Assembly (NCBI GenBank): GCA_025934775.1
Contig: JAICWO010000010.1
Coordinates: 150,847 to 214,846, forward strand
Source of the DNA: Gemmatimonadaceae bacterium
GTDB lineage: Bacteria; Gemmatimonadota; Gemmatimonadetes; Gemmatimonadales; Gemmatimonadaceae
DNA length: 64,000 bases
Reading direction: 5' to 3'
Shown: one piece after another, positions 52,461 through 61,603 of the stretch
Position numbering within the stretch: position 1 is the stretch's first letter
Layout: each line of letters starts with the position of its first letter
Made by a program: the position numbers and the translations under genes
Notes under the pieces: generated by a model
Told to the model about the DNA's origin: nothing
The model's database searches: none
What the model saw: the letters and a program-made list of their open reading frames with translations, nothing else

Positions 52461-54311
52461 ATGTCGATCGCACTCGCTCGCAAATACCGCCCAAAGCGTT
52501 TCGCCGACGTTGCCGTACAGTCGCACGTCTCGACGACGCTCAAGGGCGCGATCGCACGCGGGCGCGTGGCGCACGGGTATCTCCTCTGCGGCCCTCGCGG
52601 CGTCGGCAAGACGACGCTCGCACGGGTGCTCGCGATGGCGCTCAACTGCGAGCGGCGCACAGAAGCGGCCAAACGCCTGGCCGAATTCGATCAAGGGCGA
52701 GGAGCAAGCGACGACGACACCGTCGTCGTCGCTCCAGATAGAGATCGGTTGGCGAGCGAAGCGAGCGAACCGTGCGGAGCCTGTGCGTCTTGCACGCGCA
52801 TCTGGAGCGGCGCGGCGAGCCTCGACGTCGTCGAGATGGACGCCGCGTCGAACCGCGGCGTCGACGACGCGCGCGACCTGCGCGAGCGAGCGATGTACGC
52901 CCCGTCGGGCGACGAGCAGTACAAGGTCTACATCGTCGACGAAGCGCACATGCTCACGCGCGACGCGTGGAACGCGCTGCTCAAGATCCTCGAGGAGCCG
53001 CCGCCGCGCGTCGTCTTCGTGTTCGCGACGACCGAGCCGCAGAAGATCGCGCAGGCGGCCGCGCCGGTGCTGAGCCGCCTCCAGCGCTTCGATTTCAAGC
53101 GCATTGGGCCGGCGGAGATTCGCGAGCGGTTGTCGCACGTGCTCGACGAAGAGCACATCGCCGCGGAGCCCGAGGCGCTCGTCGCGATCTCGCGCGCCGC
53201 GGACGGTTCCATGCGCGACGCGCTCAGCCTTACGGATCAGGTCCTGTCGATGGGCGAGGGGAAGGTCACCGCGGACCGCGTGCGCGACGCCCTCGGCTTG
53301 GTTCCGGAGGACGAGTTCATCGCGATGCTCGACGTGATCGCCGAGCGGCGCGCGGCGGACGTCTTCCCCGCGGTGGGAAGGCTCGCGGAAGCGGGAATCG
53401 ATTTCGGCTTGTTCCTCACCGGCCTCGCCGACATGCTGCGCGCGCAGCTCGCGATCGTGCTCGGCGGTGCGGCGCCGGACGTGTCAGAGCGCGCGCGCGA
53501 AGCGCTCGAATCGCGTCGCGAGCGATTCGCGGACGCCGATCTCCTGCGCATGCTCCAGGCGCTCGCGGAGCTGGAGCCTCGCTTCCGGAAGAGCGGTCAG
53601 CAGCAATTGCTCATCGAGACGCTGCTCGTTCGCTTCGCGCTCCTCGATCGGTCCGTCGAGCTCGAGGACGTGCTGCGCTCGCTCGGTGGCGGCGGAGGGG
53701 GCGGTGGAAGTGCGCCGGAGCGCACTCCGAGTCGGCGCGAGACGTCGTCGCAGCCGAGCGCCGCTGCACCATCTTCGGCGAAGTCGTACCGCGCCGAGTC
53801 GCCGGCGCCGCGCCCGGAGTCTGCGGCGCGGCCGGCCCCGCGCGCCGAACGATCGTCAGCGGCGCCGGTGGCGGCGATGGCCGCTGCGCCGGCGCAGCCG
53901 CTGCACGCGGTGACCGGCGAGGCATTGGAGCTCTCGAAGGTGACCGGCCGATGGGACGCTCTGACGGAGCGTCTCAAAGGCGCGGGCAAGCAGCTCCTCG
54001 CGACCGCGCTCGAGCACTCGTCGCCGGTGTCGGTGACCGCGCAGGGCGATGTCACGATCGAGCTCGACGAGCCGAACGACTTCTTCGCGCACTCGATCAC
54101 CGATGGGCGCGGCGACATCCTGACGGTGCTGCGCGAATGGTTTCCCGCCGTTCAGCGAGTGCAGCTCAAGATCGGCGCTGAAGGCCCGGGCGCGCCGCCC
54201 AAGCGACTCACCGACGAGATGGTGCGTGCCGAGCGCATCGCCGCGCTCCGCAAGCGCGATCCGGTGCTCGGCGCGGCGATCGACGCGCTGGACCTCGACG
54301 TCGCAGACTAG
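52461..54311 (+). CDS. dnaX: DNA polymerase III subunit gamma/tau
   Basis: A 616-residue clamp-loader subunit. Walker A is CGPRGVGKTT, Walker B VDEAHML, and the sensor-1 region ATTEPQK follows; LSRLQRFDFKRI and SMRDALSLTDQ are typical. The zinc module reads C63, then C105-x2-C108-x2-C111, with 41 residues between the first two cysteines where about eight are normal; the extra ~33 residues are charged (DQGRGASDDDTVVV) and encoded by DNA with a perfect inverted repeat (52707-52733). A Gly run then a Pro/Ala/Ser linker leads to the tau-like C-terminal domain. No A-rich frameshift site was seen. Confidence 0.95.
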   Translation: MSIALARKYRPKRFADVAVQSHVSTTLKGAIARGRVAHGYLLCGPRGVGKTTLARVLAMALNCERRTEAAKRLAEFDQGRGASDDDTVVVAPDRDRLASEASEPCGACASCTRIWSGAASLDVVEMDAASNRGVDDARDLRERAMYAPSGDEQYKVYIVDEAHMLTRDAWNALLKILEEPPPRVVFVFATTEPQKIAQAAAPVLSRLQRFDFKRIGPAEIRERLSHVLDEEHIAAEPEALVAISRAADGSMRDALSLTDQVLSMGEGKVTADRVRDALGLVPEDEFIAMLDVIAERRAADVFPAVGRLAEAGIDFGLFLTGLADMLRAQLAIVLGGAAPDVSERAREALESRRERFADADLLRMLQALAELEPRFRKSGQQQLLIETLLVRFALLDRSVELEDVLRSLGGGGGGGGSAPERTPSRRETSSQPSAAAPSSAKSYRAESPAPRPESAARPAPRAERSSAAPVAAMAAAPAQPLHAVTGEALELSKVTGRWDALTERLKGAGKQLLATALEHSSPVSVTAQGDVTIELDEPNDFFAHSITDGRGDILTVLREWFPAVQRVQLKIGAEGPGAPPKRLTDEMVRAERIAALRKRDPVLGAAIDALDLDVAD

Positions 54312-54344
54312 CGACGAGTCGAAGGCGTCGGGTAGCTTTCACGC

Positions 54345-54662
54345 ATGCCCGATTTCATGAAGATCCTGCAGCAAGCGCAGCAGATGCAGGGTCGCTTTCA
54401 GAAGATTCAGGACGAGTTGCAGCAGACCACCGTCGGCGGCTCGGCGGGCGGCGGGATGGTCACCGCCGAGGTCTCCGGCACCGGTCAGATCAAGCGCATC
54501 AAGCTCGATCCGAGCGTCGTCAACTCGGCCGACATCGAGATGCTCGAGGATCTCGTCGTCGTAGCCGTGTCCGATGCGCAGCAGAAGGCGCAGACCGCCG
54601 CGCAGGAGCAGATGGGCAAGCTGACGGGCGGACTGCCGTTGCCGTTCAAGCTTCCGTTTTAG
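54345..54662 (+). CDS. ybaB: YbaB/EbfC nucleoid-associated protein
   Basis: A 105-residue homodimeric DNA-binding protein. MKILQQAQQMQGRFQKIQDEL is the N-terminal helix, followed by TAEVSGTGQIKRIKLDPSVV and the end GGLPLPFKLPF, all family landmarks. It lies between dnaX and recR as in many bacteria. Confidence 0.94.
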   Translation: MPDFMKILQQAQQMQGRFQKIQDELQQTTVGGSAGGGMVTAEVSGTGQIKRIKLDPSVVNSADIEMLEDLVVVAVSDAQQKAQTAAQEQMGKLTGGLPLPFKLPF

Positions 54663-54684
54663 TCGCGCGCGATCGGAACCCTGC

Positions 54685-55290
54685 GTGTCCGCGATCGATG
54701 ATCTCGCGACGGAGCTTTCGCGTCTGCCGGGGATTGGCCGCAAGACGGCGCTTCGGTTGACGTACCATCTGCTGCGTCAGCCGACCGACCAGACGCGCCG
54801 CCTTGCCAGCGCGCTGCTCACGCTCGGCGAGCGTGTACATCCGTGCGCCCGCTGCTTCAACCTGACGGAGGAGGAGCTCTGCGCCATTTGCCGCGATCCG
54901 CGCCGCGATCAGACGACAATCTGTGTCGTGGAGCAGTCGTCGGACATCGGTGCCATCGAGCGGGCGGGCGAGTACCGCGGCGTCTATCACGTGCTGGGCG
55001 GCCGGCTGTCGCCGCTCGACGGCATTGGGCCGGATGACTTGACGGTGGCGGCGCTGATGGATCGGCTGCGCGGCGGGCAGGGTGATGCCGAATCGACGGT
55101 GCGCGAGGTGATCCTCGCCACAAATCCGAGTCTCGAGGGCGAGGCCACGGCGCTCTACGTTCAGGGTCAGGTGGCGCCGCTCGGAATCTCGGTCTCGCGC
55201 ATCGCGCGTGGCCTGCCCGTGGGCGGTGACCTCGAATACGCGGACGGGGTGACTATCGCGCAGGCGATCGCCGCCAGGAGGGCGATGTGA
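54685..55290 (+). CDS. recR: Recombination mediator RecR
   Basis: A 201-residue RecR acting with RecF/RecO to load RecA on gapped DNA. LSRLPGIGRKTALRLTYHLL is the helix-hairpin-helix, CARCFNLTEEELCAIC the four-cysteine zinc finger and CVVEQSSDIGAIE the Toprim start. The start is GTG at 54685. The stop overlaps the next gene by GTGA. Confidence 0.95.
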   Translation: MSAIDDLATELSRLPGIGRKTALRLTYHLLRQPTDQTRRLASALLTLGERVHPCARCFNLTEEELCAICRDPRRDQTTICVVEQSSDIGAIERAGEYRGVYHVLGGRLSPLDGIGPDDLTVAALMDRLRGGQGDAESTVREVILATNPSLEGEATALYVQGQVAPLGISVSRIARGLPVGGDLEYADGVTIAQAIAARRAM

Positions 55291-55559
55291 ACGAGCGGCA
55301 GACGACAGCGGTGACCGCGGCGTTCTTGGGCGGTCTAGTATTAGGTGCCGCCGTGTGGAGTGCCCAGATCGGGCGCTCGCGCCGCGAATTGTTCAGCAAG
55401 AGTCCCGTGCGCCGATTGGCGGCGTTGGGATATCTCGCCGGACAACCGGGGCTCGACACGGCGAGTATTCTTACCGAGTATGTCGCGTGGGAGCGCCACC
55501 CGGTGCTCCGTCGTCGCGCGCTGCGGCTGCTGCGGCGGCTGCATACCACTCTCGACTAG
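55287..55559 (+). CDS. Small membrane-anchored hypothetical protein
   Basis: A 90-residue protein starting with GTG that overlaps the recR stop. Residues ~8-28 (VTAAFLGGLVLGAAVWSAQIG) are a membrane helix and the rest is a basic helical domain (RRALRLLRRLHTTL). Unknown family. It sits between recR and the roadblock gene. Confidence 0.7.
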   Translation: MNERQTTAVTAAFLGGLVLGAAVWSAQIGRSRRELFSKSPVRRLAALGYLAGQPGLDTASILTEYVAWERHPVLRRRALRLLRRLHTTLD

Positions 55560-55572
55560 GACCTGAGCCTCG

Positions 55573-56058
55573 ATGCCGGTCGGTGCAGCCAGTTGGTCGT
55601 TCACCGAGGATGATTTTGGCGCGATCACGAGCGCGTTGGAGCGGTTTCTCACCGACTGCAATGCGCGGTGCGCGCTCATCGTCGACCGCACGGGCCAGTT
55701 GATCGCGACGGTGGGCGAGCGGCCCAACTTCGATCCGACCGCGTTCGCGACGCTCACCGCGGCGGACTTCAGCGCCAACGACCAGCTCGCGAAGCTGATC
55801 GGCGAGAACGACTTCAGCACGCTCTTCCATCAGGGCGAGAAAGAGTCGATGTACCTCGCCGACATCGCCCGCCGCGTGATTCTCGTGGTGCTGTTCGACA
55901 ATCGCACGACGCTCGGGCTCGTGCGGCTCAAGATGAAGCAGACCGTGACCGAACTGTCGCAGCTGTTCGATCAGGTGTTCGCGCGCGCGAGTGACAGCGC
56001 GTCAGCTCCCAACATTCTCGCCGGCGCCGACGACGAGATCGACAAGCTGTTCCAATAG
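55573..56058 (+). CDS. Roadblock/LC7 domain protein (MglB-like)
   Basis: A 161-residue roadblock-fold protein. The core CNARCALIVDRTGQLIATVGE, then TLTAADFSANDQLAKLIGE, and MYLADIARRVILVVLFDNRTTLGLVRLK is the alternating strand-helix pattern. Roadblock proteins of this kind pair with MglA-type GTPases, often as their activating protein (MglB in Myxococcus). The mglA-like gene starts 12 bases after its stop, which supports that partnership. Confidence 0.88.
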   Translation: MPVGAASWSFTEDDFGAITSALERFLTDCNARCALIVDRTGQLIATVGERPNFDPTAFATLTAADFSANDQLAKLIGENDFSTLFHQGEKESMYLADIARRVILVVLFDNRTTLGLVRLKMKQTVTELSQLFDQVFARASDSASAPNILAGADDEIDKLFQ

Positions 56059-56070
56059 AGGACGACAGCC

Positions 56071-56744
<674 letters not shown>

Positions 56745-56748
<4 letters not shown>

Positions 56749-57380
56749 ACCTCCCGAACGCGCTCACCGCCGGCCGCATCGCGGCGACCCCCCTCATCGC
56801 GGTCCTTCCGTTCGCGAACTCGTGGGGGCTGCGGCTCGTCGCGTTCAGTCTCTTCACGCTCGCCGCGCTCACCGACTACGTCGACGGCAAGCTCGCCCGC
56901 TCGCGCAAGGAAGAAACGGATCTCGGCCGCTTGCTCGATCCGCTCGCCGACAAGGCGCTGCTCATCGGCACGTTCGTCCCGATGTTCCTGCTCGCGCCCA
57001 CGTTCCCGTTCGTGACGCCGATCGGCCCCATCGGGCTGGCCTGGTGGATCATCGCGATCGTGCTCGGCCGCGAGATCTTCATGACGATCTTTCGCCAGGC
57101 GGCGGCTCGCCGCGGCGTCGTGATCGCGGCGATCGGTCCCGCCAAGTGGAAGACCGGCTTTCAGCTCGTCTGGCAGGGCTCGGCGTATTTCTGGTTCTGG
57201 GCCGCCACGCTTGCCGCGGCGAAGAACTGGACCGGCGCGACACTCTGGCGCGCGTTCGCGATGTTCAATGGCACCGTCGGCACGATCATGATGATCGCCG
57301 CCGTGATCCTCACCGTGTACTCGCTCGTGCTGTACATGCGGAGCTTCGGCGCCATCTTCGCGGCGTCGCCGAGCAAATAG
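56745..57380 (+). CDS. pgsA: CDP-diacylglycerol-glycerol-3-phosphate 3-phosphatidyltransferase
   Basis: A 211-residue integral membrane enzyme of phosphatidylglycerol synthesis. The CDP-alcohol phosphotransferase motif D-x2-D-G-x2-A-R...G-x3-D-x3-D is complete in [16 protein letters not shown] and [11 protein letters not shown]. Several membrane helices follow. The GTG start overlaps the mglA stop by four bases. Confidence 0.93.
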
Positions 57381-57391
57381 CGCGTCCCGCA

Positions 57392-58648
57392 ATGTCCACC
57401 ACCGGCAGTCGCGTCGAAGTCGTCACGATTGGCGACGAGTTGCTGCTCGGCTTCACGATCGACACCAACGCGGCCCATCTCGCGCGGGCGCTCGCGGCGA
57501 TCGGCATGCACATCGTCCGCCGCACCACCGTTGGCGACGGCGCGGACGAGATCGCGGACGCCGTCGGGCAGGCGCTCGACCGCACCGGGGCCGTGATCAC
57601 GACCGGCGGGTTGGGCCCAACGTCCGACGATCTCACCAAACAGTCGATCGCGACGATCTTCGGCCGCGGCATGCATCTCGACGCGGAGCACCTCGCGTGG
57701 ATGGAGGAGCGCTGGCGCAAGCGGTTCGACCGTCCGCTGCCCGCGTCGAACCACCAGCAAGCGATGATCCCCGACGGGGCGCGTACATTAGAGAATCATC
57801 ATGGATCCGCGCCGGGGATCTGGCTCGACGACGAGCGGGGCCGTTGGGTGGCGATGCTTCCCGGCGTGCCGCGCGAGATGCGCGGCATGCTCGGCGACAC
57901 GCTGCTCCCGCTCTTGCGCGAGCGCGTCGCCGCGGAGCGTGTGGTCCGCTCGCTCACGCTGCGCACGGTCGGCGTCGGCGAGTCGCTGCTCGCCGACCGC
58001 ATCGACGCCATGGAGGGCGGCCCGCTCGGTGTCACGCTCGCCTACCTGCCGTCCATTGCCGGCGTCGATCTGCGGCTCACCATTCGCGACGTGCCCGCCG
58101 CCGAGGCGGACGCACGCCTCGCCGCCGCGGCGGCGCGCCTGCGGGCGCGAGTCGGCGGTGCGATCTATGGCGAGGACGACGCGGATCTGGCGGCTGTAGT
58201 GCTCGATCTCTGTCGCGCGCGCGGGCTCACGATCGGCGTCGCCGAGAGCTGCACGGGCGGACTGCTCGGCGCGCGGCTCACCGCGATCTCCGGCTCGAGC
58301 GATGTCGTGTGCGGCGGTGTGATCGCGTATCACAATGATCTCAAGCGAGGATTGCTCGGCGTCGACGCCGCGGCGTTCGAGCGGCATGGCGCCGTCAGCG
58401 AGCAGGTCGTGGCGCAGATGGCCGCCGGCGCGCGGCGCGCGGCGCGCTCCTCGATCGGATTGGCGATCACCGGAGTGGCGGGCCCCACCGGCGGCACCGT
58501 GGAGAAACCCGTTGGGACAGTTTGGATCGCGGCGGACGTCGACGGCCACGTCGAGACGAAGCTGCTCAGGCTGTGGGGCGATCGTGACGAGATCCGGCAG
58601 CGTTCCGCGCAGTGGACGCTGGATCTCTTGCGGCAGAGACTCGCATAG
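57392..58648 (+). CDS. cinA: CinA: competence/damage-inducible protein, NMN amidohydrolase
   Basis: A 418-residue two-domain protein. Residues ~1-170 are a molybdopterin-binding-like (COG1058) domain with TTGGLGPTSDDLT; the C-terminal ~160 residues are the CinA nicotinamide-nucleotide amidase domain with VAESCTGGLLGARLTAI and ITGVAGPTGGT. The ATG at 57392 lies 11 bases after pgsA. In many bacteria cinA is with pgsA and recA; recA is not seen here. Confidence 0.94.
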   Translation: MSTTGSRVEVVTIGDELLLGFTIDTNAAHLARALAAIGMHIVRRTTVGDGADEIADAVGQALDRTGAVITTGGLGPTSDDLTKQSIATIFGRGMHLDAEHLAWMEERWRKRFDRPLPASNHQQAMIPDGARTLENHHGSAPGIWLDDERGRWVAMLPGVPREMRGMLGDTLLPLLRERVAAERVVRSLTLRTVGVGESLLADRIDAMEGGPLGVTLAYLPSIAGVDLRLTIRDVPAAEADARLAAAAARLRARVGGAIYGEDDADLAAVVLDLCRARGLTIGVAESCTGGLLGARLTAISGSSDVVCGGVIAYHNDLKRGLLGVDAAAFERHGAVSEQVVAQMAAGARRAARSSIGLAITGVAGPTGGTVEKPVGTVWIAADVDGHVETKLLRLWGDRDEIRQRSAQWTLDLLRQRLA

Positions 58649-58777
58649 CAACGCGTTCTGCCGATTGGGCACCCGCATGGGGCACGCCCGTTGCACCCCA
58701 TCGCCTGCAGAGCGAAACTTCATGCAGCGCTGGACGTTGTGTAGCGAGCACAGCGTCGTATCTCTCACGCACGACTG

Positions 58778-58795
58778 GAATTCGAATTCGAATGC
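58778..58795 (+). promoter_or_regulatory. Palindromic GAATTC repeats at the grpE start
   Basis: GAATTC-GAATTC-GAATGC runs directly into the grpE ATG (58792). The first 12 bases are a perfect palindrome. It occupies the ribosome-binding region, so it could bind a repressor or mask translation by pairing; no CIRCE element was found. Confidence 0.45.
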
Positions 58796-59376
58796 AGCAT
58801 CGCGACAACAGCGACCTCGATCCCACCGCGGGCACGCCCGATTCCGGCGACGCGTACGCGCGCGGCGCCGGACAGACGTCGGCCGACGACTCGGTCGAGC
58901 GGGATCCTGGCGTCTCGGAGCAGGTATCGCTGCTCACGCGCCAATTGAGCGAGCAGCAGGACAAGTATCTGCGTCTGGCCGCGGAGTACGACAATTTTCG
59001 CAAGCGCACCGCGCGCGAACGCGCCGAGTCGTTCTCACGCGCGCAGGCGGAGCTGGTGAAGCACCTGCTCGACGGCCTCGATGATCTCGCGCGCTTCGCG
59101 CACGTCGATCCCGCCACGGTCGATGCCGGCACCGTGGTGCAGGGCGCCGACATGGTGGAGAAGAAGTTTTTGAAAACACTCACGGCGGCCGGGCTCGAGC
59201 CCATCGATCCCGTGAACCAGACCTTCGATCCCGCCGTGCACGAAGCCGTGTCCACCGAGCCCGCGCTCTCGCCGGAGGACGATCACGTCGTCAGCCGCGT
59301 GTACCAGCTCGGCTATCTCTTCAACGGCCAGCTTCTGCGCCCCGCCCGCGTCGTCGTGAAGCAGTGGAACGGCTGA
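58792..59376 (+). CDS. grpE: GrpE nucleotide exchange factor
   Basis: A 194-residue GrpE, which releases ADP from DnaK. The N-terminal ~40 residues are acidic and disordered, then the long helix LTRQLSEQQDKYLRLAAEYDNFRKRTARE and the C-terminal beta domain with NQTFDPAVHEAV and YLFNGQLLRPARVVV. The ATG at 58792 follows palindromic GAATTC repeats. dnaJ starts 15 bases later; dnaK is not in the window. Confidence 0.94.
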   Translation: MQHRDNSDLDPTAGTPDSGDAYARGAGQTSADDSVERDPGVSEQVSLLTRQLSEQQDKYLRLAAEYDNFRKRTARERAESFSRAQAELVKHLLDGLDDLARFAHVDPATVDAGTVVQGADMVEKKFLKTLTAAGLEPIDPVNQTFDPAVHEAVSTEPALSPEDDHVVSRVYQLGYLFNGQLLRPARVVVKQWNG

Positions 59377-59391
59377 CCGCGTACTGATCTC

Positions 59392-60531
59392 ATGGCTCAG
59401 ACGAAGGACTACTACGCGGTCCTCGGCGTTCCCGCGTCAGCGACGCAGGACGAGCTCAAAAAGCAGTATCGCAAGCTCGCCGCGAAGCACCACCCGGACA
59501 AGAATCCGAACGATCCCAAAGCCGCCGAGCGCTTCAAGGAAATCTCGGAAGCGTATCAGGTGCTAGGTGACGCCGAGAAGCGCAAGCAATACGACCAGAT
59601 GCGACAACTCGGCGCGTTCGGCGGATTCAATGGCGTCGGCGCGCGCCGGCCTGGCGCGGGCGCACCGCCGCCGGGCGGATTTCCTGGCGGCGCGCAGAGC
59701 TTCAAGTTCGAGGACTTCGACATCGGCGGCCTCGGCGGCCTGGGCGACATCTTCAGCTCGATGTTCGGCGGCGGAGCGAAGGCCGGCGGCGCGCGCGCGC
59801 GCGGCCCAGAGCGCGGACAGGATGTCGAGTCGCAGCTCACGATTCCGTTCCGCGTCGCGGCGCTCGGCGGAAAGGTGCCGATCGAGCTCGAAGTGAACGA
59901 GGAGTGCGCCACGTGCCACGGATCCGGCGCGGCGCCTGGCGCGAAGGTGCAGACCTGTCCCGAATGTCAGGGGCGCGGCTCGATCTCTTTCGGGCAAGGC
60001 GGATTCGCCGTGCAGCGTCCCTGCCCGATGTGCCTCGGCAAGGGCAGCGTACCGACCGAGCGCTGCCCAACGTGCGGCGGCTCCGGCGAAGTGCGCGTTC
60101 GCAAGAAGATGAACATCACCGTGCCGCCGGGCGTGGATACCGGGACCAAGATCCGCCTGAAAGGGCAGGGTGGCCACGGCGCGCGCAACGGTCCGGCGGG
60201 CGATCTCCTCATCACGTTCCAGGTGGAGCCCGACCGCTTCTTCAAGCGCGAGGGACTCGACGTGATCGCCCCCGTTCCGATCAACATCGCGCAGGCCACT
60301 CTCGGCTCGAAGATCAGCGTGCGCACGCTGGATGGGAAAAAGGTCGCGATCAAGATTCCGCCCGGCACCGCGAACGGGAAGCGTTTTCGCGTGCGCGGTC
60401 AGGGCATCACGAAGGACGATCGCCAGGGCGACCTGATCGTCCAAGTCGACGTGAGCGTGCCCGACAAGCTCACCGATGAGCAGGAAAAGGCGATGCGCGA
60501 ATTCGCCGAGGCGGGGGGGTTGAAGTACTGA
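59392..60531 (+). CDS. dnaJ: DnaJ co-chaperone
   Basis: A 379-residue full-length (type I) DnaJ. J domain residues 4-70 with HHPDKNPND, a Gly/Phe-rich region (~75-130), four zinc-binding repeats [24 protein letters not shown] and CPTCGGSG, then the client-binding C-terminal domains. It delivers substrates to DnaK. A heptad-repeat dyad lies just downstream. Confidence 0.96.
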   Translation: MAQTKDYYAVLGVPASATQDELKKQYRKLAAKHHPDKNPNDPKAAERFKEISEAYQVLGDAEKRKQYDQMRQLGAFGGFNGVGARRPGAGAPPPGGFPGGAQSFKFEDFDIGGLGGLGDIFSSMFGGGAKAGGARARGPERGQDVESQLTIPFRVAALGGKVPIELEVNEECATCHGSGAAPGAKVQTCPECQGRGSISFGQGGFAVQRPCPMCLGKGSVPTERCPTCGGSGEVRVRKKMNITVPPGVDTGTKIRLKGQGGHGARNGPAGDLLITFQVEPDRFFKREGLDVIAPVPINIAQATLGSKISVRTLDGKKVAIKIPPGTANGKRFRVRGQGITKDDRQGDLIVQVDVSVPDKLTDEQEKAMREFAEAGGLKY

Positions 60532-60542
60532 GCGGAGAGTCT

Positions 60543-60643
<101 letters not shown>

Positions 60644-60727
60644 CCGTCACGATTGCCGCCCTTCTCCGACTAACTGGGTATGGACCGCCGAGAGCGGTCC
60701 TCGGCCACCCACCCGTCGGAGATCACC

Positions 60728-61219
60728 ATGCGAAGCCCACGTCGCGCCGTGTACGCCGTCGTCAGCATTGCCGTCAGCATCGTTCTCATGGGCGCGGGCG
60801 GCTGCCCGCTCAACCCGACGGACAACTCGCCGACGTTCGACGCGAGCCAGACGCATCCGCAGTGGCGGCTCATCCTCACCATCGACGGAACGAATCAAAC
60901 CGCGGTCGTGCAGTTCAACCTCGGCTCGACCGGAAACGGCACGTTCGCGAGCGTGGGCACCACGCAGTGGTTCGGCCAGTACGGCCAGTGCACCGCGCCG
61001 ATCACGCTATCCGGCGACGTCAACGGGACGCTTGTGGAATTCACCGGCCGCGCTTCCGGCTGCAGTCACAACTATCAGGTCACCGGCGACGGCCGCATGA
61101 ACGCGTCGATGGTGAACGGCGGCAATCTCGCGAACGGAACGGTTACGGTCAGCGGCCAGGCACTCGTGAACGGCGCCGGCTCGTTCACCGATCAAGGCAC
61201 GTGGACGGGGCATCCGTAG
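60728..61219 (+). CDS. Hypothetical lipoprotein
   Basis: A 163-residue exported protein with signal sequence AVYAVVSIAVSIVLMGAGGC and lipobox AGGC at the cleavage site. The mature part is Gly/Asn/Thr-rich beta structure (VQFNLGSTGNGTFASVG, NGTLVEFTGRASGC). No family recognised. It is bracketed by two heptad-repeat dyads (D before, E after). Confidence 0.75.
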   Translation: MRSPRRAVYAVVSIAVSIVLMGAGGCPLNPTDNSPTFDASQTHPQWRLILTIDGTNQTAVVQFNLGSTGNGTFASVGTTQWFGQYGQCTAPITLSGDVNGTLVEFTGRASGCSHNYQVTGDGRMNASMVNGGNLANGTVTVSGQALVNGAGSFTDQGTWTGHP

Positions 61220-61223
61220 AGCT

Positions 61224-61333
61224 GGAACGTAGATCGTAGATCGTAGACCGTAGATGGTAGACTGTAGTCCGTCGGCCACGGTCCACGTTCTACGGTCCAA
61301 GGTCCACGTTCCACGTTCCACGTTCCACGGTCC
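61224..61333. repeat. Heptad-repeat dyad E
   Basis: Left arm 61224-61272 and right arm 61278-61326, 49 bases (seven 7-base units) each, with a 5-base loop. Left units: GGAACGT, AGATCGT, AGATCGT, AGACCGT, AGATGGT, AGACTGT, AGTCCGT; the right arm carries complements such as ACGTTCC and ACGGTCC, with one extra unit to 61333. It lies between convergent genes. Confidence 0.8.
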
Positions 61334-61334
61334 C

Positions 61335-61541
61335 TCAATCCTTCTCTATCCCCGGCTCGAGCTCCAACCCGCCGCTGCTGGCGGAGCCGAACTTTGGCGC
61401 CGTCACGCCACCTTTGGTCGTGCGCGGAGGGTTCGGCTCGCGATCGGGATTGCTTCCCTCGCGGCGGTCGCGGTCGAGATCCACGTCGTTCGGATCCGGC
61501 AGAGCGGGCTCGTGCGCGGGTGTTGGTTTCGGGCGATCCAT
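61335..61541 (-). CDS. Small Pro/Asp-rich hypothetical protein
   Basis: A 68-residue protein, highly charged and Pro-rich (MDRPKPTPAHEPALPDPND), probably disordered. No family. Its stop is two bases from the end of the repeat dyad E. Reality as a protein is uncertain. Confidence 0.4.
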   Translation of the reverse strand: MDRPKPTPAHEPALPDPNDVDLDRDRREGSNPDREPNPPRTTKGGVTAPKFGSASSGGLELEPGIEKD

Positions 61542-61603
61542 TATCTGTCTCCGGTGATTTCCGGGACAGAAAAGCGCATCGGCCGTGCCGAGCGGTGCGA
61601 TCG

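Noticed and set aside
52461..54311. Programmed frameshift producing a short gamma form of DnaX
   Set aside because: No A-AAA-AAG-type slippery run is present; the Gly codon run near 53690-53710 is not a known slippery site.
58649..58791. CIRCE operator or heat-shock promoter upstream of grpE
   Set aside because: No TTAGCACTC-N9-GAGTGCTAA dyad could be found; only the GAATTC palindrome stands out.
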